Source: Pseudomonadota bacterium (lineage in GTDB: Bacteria; Pseudomonadota; Gammaproteobacteria; Enterobacterales; Succinivibrionaceae). Taken from it: 8,242 nt of DNA. A program made the position numbers and the translations under genes. The notes under the pieces were generated by a model. That model was not told where the DNA came from, searched no databases, and worked only from the letters and a program-made list of their open reading frames with translations. Shown here in pieces: positions 6,244 to 8,242 of this stretch; position 1 is the first letter of the stretch; each line of letters opens with the position of its first letter. Location: assembly GCA_023460615.1 (NCBI GenBank), contig JAEWPL010000145.1:1-8242 (forward strand), in the 5' to 3' direction.

Positions 6244-7842
6244 GGTTAACTTTAGAACATTGATACCAGTCTTGTCGGCACTAGACACTTCTATGATCCA
6301 TTGATCAAGAGTAATTCTATCGCCGTTTTTTGGTACTCGCTGTAATCTATCTAACACGTAACCGGCAATAGTCTGATAGTGTTCTGTAGGCTCTATCTCA
6401 AGACCTGTAGTTCTTTGAACATCCGATAGGATAGTATCTCCATCTACACGGTATACTTGATTGTCCTTGTCCATTGCTTGAACCTCAGGAATTTCGGTCT
6501 TATTAGGCATTTGACCTGTAATTTCCTCTAAGATATCGTGGATGGTAACAATACCCTCAAAGCAACCAAACTCATCAATTACAAAGGCAAAGTAGCGTTT
6601 AGTTTGTTTAAACTGCTCTAATACACTTAGTACATTGATACTTTGAGGAATGTAAATAGGCTCTTTTACCTCAGATTCAAGCTCTAAAGGATCTTGCTCT
6701 GGGTGGGTGATATACTGCTCTAAGACTTTAGCTCTTAAGATGTAACCTATAGGTTGATCTTTATGACCATGTTTATAGGCAATCAATCTAGTCTTATTAG
6801 TTTTTAACACCTTCTCAATGATAGCTTCTTTAGAGCCATCAATTTTTAGCATCTCAAGATCTAATCTTGCAGTCATCACAGCTTTAATTGGAAGAGTTGA
6901 TAATTCTAGGACTCTAGATACCATCTCCTTTTCCTGTTGATTAAACACATAAGCACTAGGTCTTGATACGATAGCCTCTTGTAATGAGTGCATATCGGTG
7001 TTTTTAGAACCTAATAATCTTAAAACTAAACTTGCAGCCACCTGTCTTGATTGCATGTTCTTAGATGGGTTTAGTTTAAGAATATTCTTTCTTGAAACTT
7101 GATTAAAGATCTCAATAAGTAAGCTAAAGCCAATAGCTGAATATAGATATCCTTTAGGTACTTCTAAGTGGAAGGCTTCCATAATCAAGCTAAAGCCAAT
7201 TAAAAGCAAGAAACCTAAACACAAGATCACAACAGTTGGATGTCTATAGACGAACTCACTGATAAAGCCAGATGCCCACATTAGTAACAACATAGCAATA
7301 CTTACAGCAAAGATCATAATAAAGGCATGATTAGTCATACCTACAGCTGTAATAATGGCATCACCTGAGAAGAGGACATCTAAGATCATAATCTGAGTGG
7401 TGGCAACAAAAAAGGATTGACCTGCAGCCTTTGAAACTGACACAGTTTCATCTCCACTGTCACCTTCAAGCTTAGAATGAAGCTCTTCTGTAGCCTTATA
7501 AATTAAGAAAGCACCACCTAGGAACATCATAATGTCACGAACCGTAACATTAAAATCAAAGATGCTAAACAAAGGATTATTCATTGCCATTACGTAGGCA
7601 GCAAACATCATTAGAATAACTCTAATAACTAATGCACCACCTAAACCAATGTAACGGGCAGCCTTTGCTTCTCTTGCTGGAAGTCTTGCTGACAAGATAG
7701 CGATAAATAATAAATTATCGATACCTAGTACGATTTGAATTGCGGTTAAAGTAAGTAAACCTATCCATGCTGTAGGATCAGTAAGCCATACTAAATCAAA
7801 CAATAATGCATGGGAATTTGCCAGAGCCTGTTCTACATCCAT
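6226..7842 (-). CDS. TerC-family integral membrane protein with CBS pair and CorC/HlyC C-terminal domain
   Basis: The 538-residue product matches the layout of E. coli YoaE and YegH (about 520 residues). An N-terminal TerC domain has about seven membrane segments (~27-48, 65-85, 103-118, 142-162, 170-190, 203-222, 231-248). It carries the two family acidic motifs, IVLGIDNLLF (37-46) and LFSGDAI (157-163), thought to face a metal path. Two CBS domains follow (~315-373 and ~388-441, with the linking VIDEFGCFEGIVTIHDILEEITG) and then a CorC/HlyC domain (~455-535). TerC relatives are linked to tellurite resistance and manganese export; the substrate here is unknown, and the cytoplasmic CBS pair may sense nucleotides. 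ATG 7842 is preceded by TAAAGGAG 10 bases upstream. The TGA stop lies inside the rimP operon promoter, and no separate strong terminator follows, so read-through into the rimP leader is likely. Confidence 0.92.
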   Translation of the reverse strand: MDVEQALANSHALLFDLVWLTDPTAWIGLLTLTAIQIVLGIDNLLFIAILSARLPAREAKAARYIGLGGALVIRVILMMFAAYVMAMNNPLFSIFDFNVTVRDIMMFLGGAFLIYKATEELHSKLEGDSGDETVSVSKAAGQSFFVATTQIMILDVLFSGDAIITAVGMTNHAFIMIFAVSIAMLLLMWASGFISEFVYRHPTVVILCLGFLLLIGFSLIMEAFHLEVPKGYLYSAIGFSLLIEIFNQVSRKNILKLNPSKNMQSRQVAASLVLRLLGSKNTDMHSLQEAIVSRPSAYVFNQQEKEMVSRVLELSTLPIKAVMTARLDLEMLKIDGSKEAIIEKVLKTNKTRLIAYKHGHKDQPIGYILRAKVLEQYITHPEQDPLELESEVKEPIYIPQSINVLSVLEQFKQTKRYFAFVIDEFGCFEGIVTIHDILEEITGQMPNKTEIPEVQAMDKDNQVYRVDGDTILSDVQRTTGLEIEPTEHYQTIAGYVLDRLQRVPKNGDRITLDQWIIEVSSADKTGINVLKLTKIKNS

Positions 7843-7852
7843 GATTGAAAGG

Positions 7853-7899
7853 CTCCTTTATAGGAAAATGAAAAAAAAAGAATATCGAAAATATAGGAG
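7853..7899 (-). promoter_or_regulatory. Possible hairpin hiding the terC-like ribosome binding site
   Basis: On the transcript CUCCU (7895-7899) can pair with AGGAG (7853-7857), the Shine-Dalgarno of the terC-like gene. After one mismatch, three more A-U pairs continue the stem; the loop is about 30 bases and U-rich. Pairing would reduce translation. The stem is short, so this is a suggestion only. Confidence 0.3.
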
Positions 7900-8242
7900 G
7901 ACTTAGTTTTCGGGTCTGCGTTCATTTGTTTTGTTGTTATTACTCTCTATTAAAAAACACCATTACATTCTATAAGAAAATTTACTGCATTGCATAATGC
8001 TTGCTTAAATATGTGAATTTTGCACTATACATGTTAATTATAAGTTAAGGTTGCTTTAAAAAACTGTAAATACAATCTTCTTAAAGCTATCAAAAATTGC
8101 GGGGGGCCTATCACTATTTTTGAACTTTTTTCAAAATTCAGCTCCTTATAAATCAACAAGTTAAGGATTTTGTTTTAGTTATCTCTCCCTTTTTGCCACT
8201 TAACTTTAGTACTTTTAAAAATTGCCATGATAATAAGCAGGC
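7858..8242. other. Intergenic region upstream of the terC-like gene, no gene recognised
   Basis: About 385 very AT-rich bases have only short open frames on either strand and no tRNA-like fold. Visible items: a TATAAT on the minus strand (8037-8042) without a good -35, and a second -10-like TATAGA nearer the gene, either of which could drive the terC-like gene. There is also an AT-rich 7-bp hairpin (8118-8136), a small GCATT/AATGC repeat (7987-8000) and an isolated run of six G (8101-8106). I see no yybP-ykoY (manganese) riboswitch core. A minus-strand frame open from the right edge ends within about 30 codons and is not recognisable. Confidence 0.5.

Noticed and set aside
7868..7906. 12-codon plus-strand frame (basic peptide) with AGGAAA before it
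   Set aside because: Very short, in a homopolymer-A stretch, and followed by no plus-strand gene in the window.
7858..8060. yybP-ykoY manganese riboswitch expected before some TerC genes
   Set aside because: No sequence resembling its conserved loop cores was found on the minus strand.
8042..8166. Direct repeat AAGTTAAGG (8042-8050 and 8158-8166)
   Set aside because: Nine bases in AT-rich DNA with 107 bases between copies is easily due to chance, and no mobile-element features flank it.
8227..8242. ATG near the right edge on the plus strand
   Set aside because: No Shine-Dalgarno, and only five codons before the window ends.

Overview
The window is an AT-rich stretch of a gammaproteobacterial chromosome with every recognised gene on the minus strand. 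NusA (495 residues, the same length as in E. coli), RimP, IF2 and RbfA are clearly gammaproteobacterial in sequence. The low G+C, together with an AAA-ATPase-like/DUF1703-type gene of the kind common in gut anaerobes, suggests Succinivibrionaceae (Aeromonadales). That placement is an inference from general character, not from a database match.

Layout from right to left, the direction of transcription: (1) about 385 bases with no gene (7858-8242). (2) A TerC-family membrane protein with CBS and CorC/HlyC domains (6226-7842). (3) A structured 169-base gap (6057-6225) holding a good sigma70-type promoter, three perfect hairpins and an intrinsic terminator, all upstream of rimP. (4) The tightly packed rimP-nusA-infB-rbfA operon (6056 down to 1146), with gaps of 5, 14 and 8 bases. 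(5) A strong intrinsic terminator directly after rbfA (1105-1140). (6) A separate AAA-ATPase-like gene (920 down to the left edge), which is cut by the window and has its own candidate promoter.

The central operon links transcription to translation. RimP and RbfA mature the 30S subunit, IF2 places initiator tRNA, and NusA controls pausing, termination and antitermination. The leader is the most interesting part. Any transcript reaching rimP must cross an intrinsic terminator that ends about 20 bases before the rimP start, and NusA, an enhancer of hairpin termination, is encoded just downstream. This is a plausible feedback attenuator. The leader also carries five TTGAA/TTCAA-type arms that can pair in more than one way.

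Other points of note: IF2 lacks the first ~50-residue N-terminal subdomain found in E. coli IF2. The operon stops at rbfA instead of continuing to truB-rpsO-pnp. The AAA-ATPase gene uses AGA for most arginines, whereas sampled infB codons favour CGT. I see no CRISPR array, insertion sequence, tRNA or rRNA. No clearly new multi-gene system is visible; the best candidate for something undescribed is the rimP leader RNA.
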